Assembly: GCA_937872715.1 (NCBI GenBank)
Contig: CALMTJ010000028.1
Coordinates: 1,280 to 15,121, forward strand
Origin: an uncultured Methylobacteriaceae bacterium
GTDB lineage: Bacteria > Pseudomonadota > Alphaproteobacteria > Rhizobiales > Beijerinckiaceae
Direction of reading: 5' to 3'
Length of the DNA: 13,842 bases
Shown here: positions 1-6,671 of the stretch, piece after piece
Layout: each line of letters begins with the position of its first letter
How positions within the stretch are numbered: position 1 is the stretch's first letter
Notes under the pieces: model-generated
What the model was told of the DNA's origin: nothing
Database searches by the model: none
Seen by the model: only the letters and a program-made list of their open reading frames with translations
Made by a program: the position numbers and the translations under genes

Positions 1-995
1 CGACCTGCGTCATGAACTACGACGGGGCCAGGGGCTGGCTCGTCGGCGAGGCGAATCGCGGGCTGAACGCGATGTTCGTCATGATGAACGAGGCGCGTCT
101 CGGCGTCGGCATCCAGGGCCTCGCCCAGTCGGAGGTGGCCTACCAGAACGCGGCCGCCTACGCGAAGGACCGTCTCCAGGGACGAGCGCTGACCGGCGCG
201 GCGGCGCCGGACAAGCCGGCCGATCCGATCATCGTCCACCCGGACGTCCGCCGGAACCTGCTCCTCATCCGATCCTTCAACGAGGCCGCCCGGGCGCTGG
301 TCCTTTGGACCGCGCTCGCCTCCGACATCGCCCATCGGTCGGAGGATGCGGCCGAGCGGCAGGCCGCCTCCGACCGGCTCGGGCTGCTCACGCCCGTGGT
401 GAAGGGCGTGCTGACCGATGGCGGTTTCGACAACGCGGTCCGGGCCCAGCAGGTGCTCGGCGGGCACGGCTACATCGCCGAATGGGGGATGGAGCAGTTC
501 GTCCGGGACGCCCGGATCGCGATGATCTACGAGGGCGCGAACGGCATCCAGGCGCTGGACCTCGTCGGCCGCAAGCTCGGCCGCGACGGGGGACGCGCCG
601 CCATGGCGCTGTTCGGCGAGATCGAGGGCTTCTGCCGGGAGCATCCCGAGGACGCGATGAAGCCCTTCGTCGAGCCGCTCGGGAAGGCCCTCGCCGAGAT
701 GCAGGGCTCCACGATGTGGTTCATGTCGAACGCGCTGGCCAGGCCGGACAACGCGGGCGCGGGCGCGACCGAGTTCATGCACCTGACCGGTCTCGTCCTG
801 CTCGGCTACATGTGGGCCCGCATCGCGGTGGCGGCGCTCGCCCGCAAGGCGGCCGGGGACGGGGCCGGGATGGACGCCAAGCTCGCGGTCGGACGGTTCT
901 TCATGGAACGCGTCATGCCGGAGGCCGGGGCGCTGTCCCGCCGCATCAAGGCCGGCTCCGACGCGATCATGGCCCTCCCGGCTGACGCGTTCTGA
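1..995 (+). CDS. Acyl-CoA dehydrogenase, 5'-truncated by the window edge (FadE-like)
   Basis: This is the C-terminal part of a flavin-dependent acyl-CoA dehydrogenase, the first oxidation step of fatty-acid beta-oxidation (acyl-CoA to trans-2-enoyl-CoA). The reading frame (phase from base 3) is open at the window edge, so the true start lies upstream; the ATG at 12 is an internal Met. Numbering from that Met, the FAD/substrate helices are recognisable, with the QVLGGHGYIAEWG motif at about 147-159 and IYEGANGIQALD at about 172-183. Glu174 there matches the catalytic base of the family. About 130 residues follow the catalytic domain, as in the roughly 590-residue subfamily with an extra C-terminal helical domain. 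The order dehydrogenase, thiolase, FadB supports a beta-oxidation role. Chain-length preference cannot be read from the sequence. The family call is firm; only the N-terminus is unseen. Confidence 0.95.
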   Translation, partial: TCVMNYDGARGWLVGEANRGLNAMFVMMNEARLGVGIQGLAQSEVAYQNAAAYAKDRLQGRALTGAAAPDKPADPIIVHPDVRRNLLLIRSFNEAARALVLWTALASDIAHRSEDAAERQAASDRLGLLTPVVKGVLTDGGFDNAVRAQQVLGGHGYIAEWGMEQFVRDARIAMIYEGANGIQALDLVGRKLGRDGGRAAMALFGEIEGFCREHPEDAMKPFVEPLGKALAEMQGSTMWFMSNALARPDNAGAGATEFMHLTGLVLLGYMWARIAVAALARKAAGDGAGMDAKLAVGRFFMERVMPEAGALSRRIKAGSDAIMALPADAF

Positions 996-999
996 CCCG

Positions 1000-1236
1000 G
1001 TGTCGCCGGAGGACGTCGCCCGCAGGCGGGCGGCGAAGCGCTTCAACGAGCGGCTGAAGCTCTTCGCGACCTTCCTGAACAACTCGGGGATAGCGACTTT
1101 CGTCGGAGGCGTCGTGCTCCCTTTCGCAGCTGACGCCGGGCTGCCGCGCGCCCGTGCGGTCGGGATCTTCTGCAGCGCGCTTCCGGCTCATATGTTAGCT
1201 CAGATGTCGTTGAGCAGCTTCCGTAGCGAGGATTGA
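1000..1236 (+). CDS. Small hypothetical membrane protein, 78 aa
   Basis: A GTG-initiated ORF begins 4 nt after the acyl-CoA dehydrogenase stop and ends 2 nt before the next small ORF, so it appears to lie in the same transcript. The product has a basic, charged N-terminus (about residues 1-22, many Arg/Lys/Glu). A hydrophobic stretch follows around 30-45 (GIATFVGGVVLPFA), then a second around 52-68. Two short membrane segments with a cytoplasmic basic N-terminus are plausible. I do not recognise a named family, though the ERLKLFATFLNN motif followed by two hydrophobic segments resembles small uncharacterised alphaproteobacterial membrane proteins I have seen. There is no clear Shine-Dalgarno sequence before the GTG; initiation may depend on translational coupling to the upstream stop. 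The function is unknown. Confidence 0.6.
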   Translation: MSPEDVARRRAAKRFNERLKLFATFLNNSGIATFVGGVVLPFAADAGLPRARAVGIFCSALPAHMLAQMSLSSFRSED

Positions 1237-1238
1237 GC

Positions 1239-1364
1239 ATGGATCAATGGACGTGGCTCTTCTTCGGGTCGGTCGCCGTGAACCTGTTCGGCGTCGCCGG
1301 CTATGTCTGGTTTCGGCGGGAGAGCGCATTGCTCGACCGGCGCTTCGGGCGCGATCCTGACTGA
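1239..1364 (+). CDS. Very small single-pass membrane protein, 41 aa
   Basis: ATG at 1239 opens a 41-codon frame ending in TGA at 1362-1364. It is preceded by a good Shine-Dalgarno (GAGGA at 1228-1232) with 6-nt spacing, and it starts 2 nt after the stop of the 78-aa ORF. The protein starts MDQWTWLFFGSVAVNLFG. It has one hydrophobic segment (about residues 4-25, rich in aromatic residues) followed by an Arg-rich tail (FRRESALLDRRFGRDPD), which predicts a single-pass protein with a cytoplasmic C-terminus by the positive-inside rule. The spacing, the ribosome site and the membrane-like composition argue that it is real despite its length. It may partner the preceding small membrane protein. No function can be assigned. 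Confidence 0.55.
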   Translation: MDQWTWLFFGSVAVNLFGVAGYVWFRRESALLDRRFGRDPD

Positions 1365-1386
1365 AGATGCCGCCGTGCGGCGCCGG

Positions 1387-1404
1387 CCCCGCGAAGCCGC
1401 GGGG
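1387..1404 (+). promoter_or_regulatory. GC-only hairpin in the fadA leader
   Basis: CCCCGCG (1387-1393) and CGCGGGG (1398-1404) are perfect reverse complements around the tetraloop AAGC. The stem is all G:C and lies 18 nt before the fadA ATG, immediately upstream of its ribosome-binding site. No T-run follows, so it is not a classic intrinsic terminator. It may tune translation or stability of the polycistronic mRNA, or simply reflect GC bias; the structure is seen, the role is inferred. Confidence 0.35.
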
Positions 1405-1422
1405 AAGATGCGAGGGAGCGAG

Positions 1423-2631
1423 ATGCCCGAGGCCTATATCTATGACCACGTCCGCACCCCGCGGGGCCGCGGCAAGCCCGACGGCTCGCTGCACGAGGTG
1501 ACGGCGTTGCGCCTGGCCGAGACCGTGCTCCGGGCCATCCAGGACCGGAACGACCTCGACACCCGGCTCGTCGACGACGTCGTGCTCGGCTGCGTCGACC
1601 CGGTCGGCGAGGCGGGCGGGGACATCGCGCGCGCCGCCGCGTTGGTCGCCGATTACGGCGATCACGTCCCTGGCATCCAGATCAACCGATTCTGCGCCTC
1701 CGGGCTCGACGCCGTGAACTTCGCGGCCGCGCAGGTCATGGCCGGCCAGCAGGACATGGCCGTGGCGGGCGGGGTGGAATCGATGAGCCGCGTCGGGATC
1801 GGCGCCTCCGGCGGCGCATGGCCGGCCGATCCCCATATCGCGGTGAAGTCCTATTTCATGCCGCAGGGCATCTCCGCGGACCTCATCGCCACGAAATACG
1901 GGTTCTCGCGCGACGACGTCGATGCCTACGCGGTCGAGAGCCAGCGCCGGTCGAAACGGTCATGGGACGAGGGCCGCTTCGCCCGCTCAGTCGTGCCCGT
2001 CCGCGACGTGAACGGCCTCACGATCCTGGCCGGCGACGAGCACATGCGGCCGTCCACCGACATGCAATCGCTGGCGAGCCTGAAGGCGTCCTTCGTCCAG
2101 ATGGGCGAGATGGGCGGCTTCGACGCGGTCGGCATCGATGCCCATCCCGAGATCGAGGCCGTGAACCACGTCCACCATGCCGGCAACTCGTCCGGCATCG
2201 TGGACGGCGCCGCGGCGGTGCTGATCGGCAACCGCGAGATCGGCGAGGCGAACGGCCTCAAGCCACGCGCCAGGATCCGGAGCTTCGCCAATATCGGCTC
2301 AGACCCGGCCCTGATGCTGACCGGGCCGGTCGACGTCACGGAGAAGCTGTTTCGCCGAGCCGGCATGTCCGTGGGCGACATCGACCTGTTCGAGCTGAAC
2401 GAGGCCTTCGCCTCCGTCGTCCTGCGCTACCGTCAGGCCTTCGACCTCGACCCCGACAAGCTCAACGTCTGCGGGGGCGCCATCGCCATGGGCCATCCCC
2501 TCGGCGCCACGGGCGCCATGATCCTCGGCACGGTGTTGGACGAGCTCGAGCGGACCGGGAAGGGAACGGCGCTCGTGACGCTCTGCATCGGGGCCGGGAT
2601 GGGTACCGCGACGGTGATCGAGCGCATGTGA
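1423..2631 (+). CDS. fadA: Acetyl-CoA C-acyltransferase (thiolase, FadA-like)
   Basis: A 402-residue thiolase catalysing CoA-dependent cleavage of 3-ketoacyl-CoA to acetyl-CoA and a shortened acyl-CoA, the last step of beta-oxidation; it could also work as an acetoacetyl-CoA thiolase. Nucleophilic Cys91 lies in NRFCASGLDA, the NEAFA motif is at 326-330, catalytic His358 is in GHPLGATGA, and the second active-site Cys388 is in CIGAGMGTA. HHAGNSSGIVDGAAA (251-265) is another family signature. Length is typical. I chose ATG 1423, which has GAGGGAG at 1412-1418. An in-frame ATG at 1408 would add only MRGSE, and upstream in-frame extension runs through the small-ORF region. It lies between the dehydrogenase and FadB genes. 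Substrate range cannot be told from the sequence. Confidence 0.93.
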   Translation: MPEAYIYDHVRTPRGRGKPDGSLHEVTALRLAETVLRAIQDRNDLDTRLVDDVVLGCVDPVGEAGGDIARAAALVADYGDHVPGIQINRFCASGLDAVNFAAAQVMAGQQDMAVAGGVESMSRVGIGASGGAWPADPHIAVKSYFMPQGISADLIATKYGFSRDDVDAYAVESQRRSKRSWDEGRFARSVVPVRDVNGLTILAGDEHMRPSTDMQSLASLKASFVQMGEMGGFDAVGIDAHPEIEAVNHVHHAGNSSGIVDGAAAVLIGNREIGEANGLKPRARIRSFANIGSDPALMLTGPVDVTEKLFRRAGMSVGDIDLFELNEAFASVVLRYRQAFDLDPDKLNVCGGAIAMGHPLGATGAMILGTVLDELERTGKGTALVTLCIGAGMGTATVIERM

Positions 2632-2666
2632 TTGACGATGAGTAGTGAGATCACTACTCTTGATGC
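2632..2666 (+). promoter_or_regulatory. Promoter and palindromic operator of the toxin-antitoxin operon
   Basis: Directly after the thiolase stop, TTGACG (2632-2637) resembles a -35 box. A 17-nt spacer leads to TACTCT (2655-2660), a weak -10. Inside and after the spacer lies a perfect inverted repeat, GAGTAGTGA / TCACTACTC (arms 2640-2648 and 2651-2659, 2-nt centre). Such repeats are the usual binding site for autorepressing Phd/YefM antitoxins and their toxin complexes. Transcription would begin about at 2667, the A of the antitoxin ATG, and there is no Shine-Dalgarno, so the antitoxin mRNA may be leaderless. The palindrome is seen directly; the -10 and start point are inferred. Confidence 0.65.
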
Positions 2667-2915
2667 ATGCGTACGATAACCTCCGCTGACGCCAACCGTT
2701 ACTTCTCGAAGCTCCTGCGCGAGGTGAAAGCGGGGGAAACCGTGGTGGTCACGTCTCGAGGTGAGCCTGTGGCCACCATTGCCCCGGTGAAGGATGAGAC
2801 GGCCGAGAGAGCTAGACGCGATGCGGCTTTGGAGGCTCTCCTCACACGCTTGCGGTCCCAGCCCGCGCTGAACCTCGGCAAGTTCAACCGCGACGAGCTT
2901 TACGACGACGTCTGA
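2667..2915 (+). CDS. Phd/YefM-family antitoxin
   Basis: An 82-residue antitoxin of the Phd/YefM (prevent-host-death) fold, predicted to bind DNA as a dimer through its N-terminal half and to neutralise the PIN toxin with its C-terminal tail. The N-terminal half (about 1-42) carries the signature MRTITSADANRYFSKLLREV, then a beta-strand segment ending GEPVATIAPV. The remaining charged, helical tail (about 43-82) is the likely toxin-binding segment and is typically disordered until bound. Its stop TGA overlaps the toxin ATG by one base (TGATG), giving translational coupling. The 18-bp core palindrome just upstream is its probable operator. Codon and base use look less GC-biased than in the flanking fad genes, which fits horizontal gain. 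The family call is firm; DNA binding at this site is inferred. Confidence 0.9.
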   Translation: MRTITSADANRYFSKLLREVKAGETVVVTSRGEPVATIAPVKDETAERARRDAALEALLTRLRSQPALNLGKFNRDELYDDV

Positions 2916-3364
2916 TGCGGATCGCCTTCGATACCAACGTTCTTGTTTACGCCGAAGGAGCGCATGATCGGCAGCGTCAATCGGCGGCCGACCGACTTAT
3001 CCTGCTCGCCCGCCAGCACGACGCGGTATTGCCTGTTCAAGTGACTGCCGAGTTCTTTCATTTTCTGGTGCGAAAACGGAAGATGACAAGGCAGGCCGCG
3101 TTAAGCGTTGTGACGGGTTGGCAAGATCTGATGACCGGGTCCGCGGCGACGACGTCCAACGTCTTCTCGGAGGCGATGCAACTCGCCAGCGGCCATAACC
3201 TTCAGATCTTCGATGCGATCATCCTAGCCTCAGCCGCTGAATCCGAGTGCCGCATGCTCCTCTCCGAGGATATGCAAGACGGGTTCGTTTGGCGCGGCGT
3301 CACGGTCGTGAACCCGTTCGCGGCGACGCCTCATCCCATGCTGGCCGACCTGATGCGGCCTTGA
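2915..3364 (+). CDS. vapC: PIN-domain ribonuclease toxin (VapC-like)
   Basis: A 149-residue PIN-domain protein, the toxin of a type II toxin-antitoxin pair; VapC toxins are Mg-dependent ribonucleases that cleave RNA such as tRNA. Conserved acidic residues are in place: Asp6 (FDTNVLVY), Glu46 (TAEFFHF), Asp100 (QIFDAIILASA) and Glu118/Asp119 (LLSEDMQDG). The domain fills nearly the whole chain, of usual length. The start codon overlaps the antitoxin stop, so production depends on antitoxin translation. Codons such as TTA and CTT occur here but are rare in the flanking genes, consistent with recent acquisition. The pair lies between fadA and fadB with no trace of transposase or repeats around it. 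The RNA target is unknown. Confidence 0.9.
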   Translation: MRIAFDTNVLVYAEGAHDRQRQSAADRLILLARQHDAVLPVQVTAEFFHFLVRKRKMTRQAALSVVTGWQDLMTGSAATTSNVFSEAMQLASGHNLQIFDAIILASAAESECRMLLSEDMQDGFVWRGVTVVNPFAATPHPMLADLMRP

Positions 3365-3373
3365 ACGGGGCGG

Positions 3374-3413
3374 CTGCCGAGGCGGCCGGGCTCTGCTAGA
3401 CTTGGTCGCGACC
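3374..3413 (+). promoter_or_regulatory. Possible fadB promoter with palindrome
   Basis: CTGCCG (3374-3379) and TAGACT (3397-3402) are spaced 17 nt apart and could act as a weak -35/-10 pair. A perfect 10-bp palindrome, GGTCGCGACC, at 3404-3413 would overlap the transcription start, 13 nt before the fadB ATG. It could be an operator for a fatty-acid-responsive repressor, letting fadB be expressed apart from the toxin-antitoxin operon. A 10-bp palindrome of mostly G and C is easily found by chance in DNA of this composition, so this is tentative. Confidence 0.3.
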
Positions 3414-3426
3414 GCGAGAACGCCCC

Positions 3427-5640
3427 ATGGACCTGACGAACTTCCGCTTCGAGACCGACCGCGACGGCGTGGCGCTGGCGACCTGGGACATGCCCGGCCG
3501 CTCCATGAACGTCATCACGCCGGGCGTGATGGCGGAACTGTCCGACATCGTGGAGCGGGTCGCCGTCGACCCGGCGATCAAGGGATGTGTGATCGCCTCC
3601 GGCAAGCCGGCCTTCTCGGCCGGCGCCGATCTCACCATGCTGCAGGGTCTCGGCGCCGAATACCGGCGGCTCGCGGCCGAGACGGGCGCGGGCGAGGCGA
3701 TGGGCTTCTTCTTCGCCGAATCCCGCAAGCTCTCCCTCCTTTATCGCCGGCTCGAGACGAGCGGAAAGCCGTTCGCGGCGGCCGTTCACGGGACTTGCCT
3801 GGGCGGCGCGTTCGAGCTCGCGCTCGCCTGCCATTACCGCGTGCTGTCCTCCGACGATTCGACGCGGGTCGGCTTGCCGGAGATCAAGGTCGGGCTGTTC
3901 CCCGGCGCTGGCGGCACGCAGCGGGTGCCGCGCCTCATGCAGACCGGCGACGCCCTCCAGATGCTGTTCCGGGGCGACCAGATCCGTGCGCTGATGGCAA
4001 AGAACATGGGGCTCGCGCACGAGGTCGCGGCGCCGGAGGAGATCGTGGGCAGGGCGAAGGCCTGGATCGCGGCCGGCGGATCGGCCGTCGCTCCATGGGA
4101 CCTGCCGAAGTTCAAGGCGCCCTCCGGCAAGGTCTATTCGCCGGGCGGCATGATGATCTGGCCGCCCGCCAACGCGATCTACCGGCGTGAGACGCACGAC
4201 AATTACCCGGCCGCCAAGGCCATCCTGCAGTCAGTCTACGAGGGCCTGCAGCTGCCGATGGACCTCGCGCTGACCGTCGAGAGCCGGTACTTCGCCCATA
4301 TCCTGCGGACGAAGGAGGCGGCGGCCATGATCCGCACGCTCTTCCTGTCGAAGGGCGAGCTCGAGAAGGGCGCCCGCAGGCCCGCCGGGGCGCCGAAGAC
4401 CGGGATCCGGACGGTGGGCGTCGTGGGCGCGGGATTCATGGGGGCCGGCATCGCCCACGTCACGGCGAGCGCCGGGATGCAGGTGGTCCTGGTGGACCGG
4501 GACGCGGAAACGGCCGAGAAGGGCAAGGGCTACTCCCGCGAGCTCGTCACCGCCCAGATCAACAAGGGCCGGGCCAAGGCGGCGGACCGGGACGCGCTGC
4601 TGTCCCGCATCACCGCGACCGGGGATTACGGCGCGCTGTCGGCTTGCGACCTCGTCATCGAGGCGGTGTTCGAAGACCCGAAGGTCAAGGACGAGGTGAT
4701 CCGCAAGGTGGAGGCGGCGATCCGGCCGGATTGCGTCTTCGCGTCCAACACCTCGACGCTGCCGATCGGCGGATTGGCGAAGAGCTCGGTCCGGCCGGAA
4801 GGGTTCGTCGGCATCCATTTCTTCTCGCCTGTCGAGAAGATGCTGCTCGTCGAGATCATCACCGGGAAGGAGACGGGAGACGTCGCGCTCGCGACCGCGC
4901 TCGATTACGTGCGGGCCATCCGCAAGACGCCGATCGTCGTCAACGATTCGCGCGGCTTCTTCGCCAACCGCTGCGTGGCGGCCTACATCCTCGAAGGGCA
5001 CCTGATGCTGGGCGAGGGCGTGCCGCCGGCGCTTGTCGAGAACGCCGCCAAGCTCGCCGGCATGCCGGTCGGCCCGCTTTCCCTAAACGACGAGGTCGGG
5101 ATCGATCTCGGGCTCAAGATCATGAAGGCCACGGAGGCGCAGGTCGGCGCGGCGGCCGTGAACCCGGCCCAGAAGGCGCTGCTCACCGCCATGGTGGAGC
5201 GTGAGGGACGGCTCGGGCGCAAGAACGGCAAGGGCTTCTACGATTACCCCCCGAAGGGGCAGGGGCAGAAGCGCCTCTGGCCGGGGCTCGCCGCCCTCCA
5301 GCCCGCCCGGCTCCCGGCGGACGCGATCGACGTCGCCGCCATCAAGCACCGCTTCCTGGTGGCGCAGGCGCTCGAGGCGGCCCGGACGGTAGAGGAGGGT
5401 GTCGTCACCGATCCGCGCGAGGCGGATGTCGGGTCCGTCCTCGGCTTCGGCTTCGCGCCCTTCACGGGAGGCGCCCTGTCCTACATCGACGGGATGGGGG
5501 CGGCCGCCTTCGTCGCGCTGGCCCGTTCGCTCGAAGGAAAGCACGGTCCGCGCTTCGCCCCGAACCGTGCGCTCGTCGCCATGGCCGAGCGCGGCGGGAC
5601 GTTCTACGAGCCGTCCGGGCCTCTGAAGAGCGCCGCGTGA
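3427..5640 (+). CDS. fadB: Bifunctional enoyl-CoA hydratase / 3-hydroxyacyl-CoA dehydrogenase
   Basis: A 737-residue multifunctional enzyme carrying steps two and three of beta-oxidation. The N-terminal crotonase domain (about 1-200) shows the oxyanion-hole region AFSAGADLTML (62-72) and CLGGAFELALACHYR, with Glu130 and Glu152 (LPEIKVGLFPGAGGTQR) as the paired catalytic acids. A linker of roughly 120 residues follows. The NAD-binding Rossmann domain has GVVGAGFMGAGIAH at 331-344, and His464 in GIHFFSPVEK is the catalytic His. Two C-terminal dehydrogenase helical domains begin near NDSRGFFANR (506-515) and extend to about 715. Length and domain order match the FadB/FadJ alpha subunit, which complexes with FadA thiolase; the fadA gene is upstream, beyond the toxin-antitoxin pair. 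ATG 3427 has a weak GAGAA 7 nt before it and keeps the usual domain start. All key residues are intact. Confidence 0.95.
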   Translation: MDLTNFRFETDRDGVALATWDMPGRSMNVITPGVMAELSDIVERVAVDPAIKGCVIASGKPAFSAGADLTMLQGLGAEYRRLAAETGAGEAMGFFFAESRKLSLLYRRLETSGKPFAAAVHGTCLGGAFELALACHYRVLSSDDSTRVGLPEIKVGLFPGAGGTQRVPRLMQTGDALQMLFRGDQIRALMAKNMGLAHEVAAPEEIVGRAKAWIAAGGSAVAPWDLPKFKAPSGKVYSPGGMMIWPPANAIYRRETHDNYPAAKAILQSVYEGLQLPMDLALTVESRYFAHILRTKEAAAMIRTLFLSKGELEKGARRPAGAPKTGIRTVGVVGAGFMGAGIAHVTASAGMQVVLVDRDAETAEKGKGYSRELVTAQINKGRAKAADRDALLSRITATGDYGALSACDLVIEAVFEDPKVKDEVIRKVEAAIRPDCVFASNTSTLPIGGLAKSSVRPEGFVGIHFFSPVEKMLLVEIITGKETGDVALATALDYVRAIRKTPIVVNDSRGFFANRCVAAYILEGHLMLGEGVPPALVENAAKLAGMPVGPLSLNDEVGIDLGLKIMKATEAQVGAAAVNPAQKALLTAMVEREGRLGRKNGKGFYDYPPKGQGQKRLWPGLAALQPARLPADAIDVAAIKHRFLVAQALEAARTVEEGVVTDPREADVGSVLGFGFAPFTGGALSYIDGMGAAAFVALARSLEGKHGPRFAPNRALVAMAERGGTFYEPSGPLKSAA

Positions 5641-5668
5641 CCTCCGATCCTCACGGCGGACGGGAGGC

Positions 5669-6178
5669 GTGACGCCCCTCTTCCGCATGCTGGCCGCCTA
5701 TAACGGATGGGCCAACCGACGCCTCTACGACGCGGCGGCGAAGCTGACGGACGACCAGTACCGGGCCGATCGCGGGGCCTTCTTCAAGTCCGTGCACGGC
5801 ACGCTGAACCACCTGCTGGTCACTGACCGGATCTGGATGGGGCGCTTTACCGGCGAGGGGAACGCGCCGGACCGGCTGGACGCCATCCTGCACGAGGATC
5901 TCGCCGGCCTCCGGGCGGCGCGGGAGAAGGAGGACGCCCGGATCGAGAGCTACGTCGCGGGGCTGTCGGACGGCGACCTTGCCGCCACGATCAGCTACCG
6001 CCGCGTGTCGACGCCGGATGTCTTCACCCAGCCGCTCGCGCCCGCGTTGAGCCACCTGTTCAACCACCAGACCCATCATCGCGGGCAGGTGCACGCGCTC
6101 CTCACGGGCCTGACCGGGGAGGCGCCGTCGATCGACCTTCTGCCGTTCCAGCGCGAGAGCGGGATCGGGATGAGCTGA
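5669..6178 (+). CDS. DinB-fold metal-dependent protein
   Basis: A 169-residue four-helix-bundle protein of the DinB/YfiT-like family. Three His residues at the classic metal-binding spots are present: His48 (TLNHLLVTDRIW), His133 and His137 (FNHQTHHRGQ). The N-terminal MLAAYNGWANRRLYD is characteristic. DinB relatives include thiol-transferases and many uncharacterised stress proteins, so the reaction is unknown. The GTG start at 5669 keeps the usual N-terminus, but its GGGAGG (5662-5667) lies only 1 nt away. CCTCC at 5641-5645, just after the fadB stop, could pair with that GGAGG and mask it. It follows fadB by 28 nt and is probably cotranscribed. Its last 77 nt overlap the 3' end of the opposite-strand HPP gene; the C-terminus (DLLPFQRE) looks family-typical, so this end is genuine. 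Confidence 0.88.
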   Translation: MTPLFRMLAAYNGWANRRLYDAAAKLTDDQYRADRGAFFKSVHGTLNHLLVTDRIWMGRFTGEGNAPDRLDAILHEDLAGLRAAREKEDARIESYVAGLSDGDLAATISYRRVSTPDVFTQPLAPALSHLFNHQTHHRGQVHALLTGLTGEAPSIDLLPFQRESGIGMS

Positions 6179-6671
6179 GGCGGGCGAGTTCCGCCGTCGC
6201 GGCACGCCAGAGCCGCGCGAACCCGGCGAGCAGGAGCGAGCCCGGCAGCACGATCCCGAGGAGAAAACCGGGTCCGAGCCCGTCGTTGACGACGAGAAAC
6301 GGATCGATCCCGGCCGGCGGGTGGAGGGTGCGGGTCGCCATCATGAGGAGCGCCGCGATCCCGGTCGCGGCCGCGGCGTTCCAGGGCGAGGGACCGAAGG
6401 CGGCCAGCATGCCGTATCCCACGAGCGTCGAGACGACGTGGCCGCCGATCACGGCCCTGGGCCGGGCCGGAGCGGAGTCCGGGAGCGTCATCACGAGCAC
6501 GACCGAGGTGACGAAGGGCACGAGCCCGTAGGGAACGGCGGATGCGGTCGCGGCCATCTCCATGGCGGCGACCGCCAGGGCGGTGCCGAGACCCGCGAAG
6601 CCCAGGATGCCGGCGGCCTTCGCCCACCGGGCCCGCCGCGGACCCGCGCGTCCCGTCCCGGTCGCGTCCAT
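6102..6671 (-). CDS. HPP-family integral membrane protein
   Basis: A 189-residue membrane protein of the HPP family. The family signature His-Pro-Pro is at 117-119 in ATRTLHPPAGIDPF, and PYGLVPFVTSVVLVM (47-61) and RAVIGGHVVSTLVGY (72-86) are conserved membrane segments. About four to five transmembrane helices are visible (about 20-42, 48-62, 74-92, 98-113, 132-155). Some HPP proteins from cyanobacteria and plant plastids transport nitrite, but most are uncharacterised, so the substrate is unknown. Its ATG overlaps the upstream kinase stop by one base (TAATG), which strongly suggests coupled translation. From about residue 165 the chain is a Ser/Arg/Pro-rich tail, and this is exactly the portion overlapping the convergent dinB-like gene. 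That tail may be a late extension after loss of an earlier stop. Confidence 0.85.
   Translation of the reverse strand: MDATGTGRAGPRRARWAKAAGILGFAGLGTALAVAAMEMAATASAVPYGLVPFVTSVVLVMTLPDSAPARPRAVIGGHVVSTLVGYGMLAAFGPSPWNAAAATGIAALLMMATRTLHPPAGIDPFLVVNDGLGPGFLLGIVLPGSLLLAGFARLWRAATAELARLSSSRSRSRAGTAEGRSTAPPRSGP

Noticed and set aside
1303..1422. Extension of the thiolase N-terminus to 1303
   Set aside because: The extension would overlap the 41-aa gene and has no thiolase similarity; the ribosome site GAGGGAG supports the ATG at 1423.
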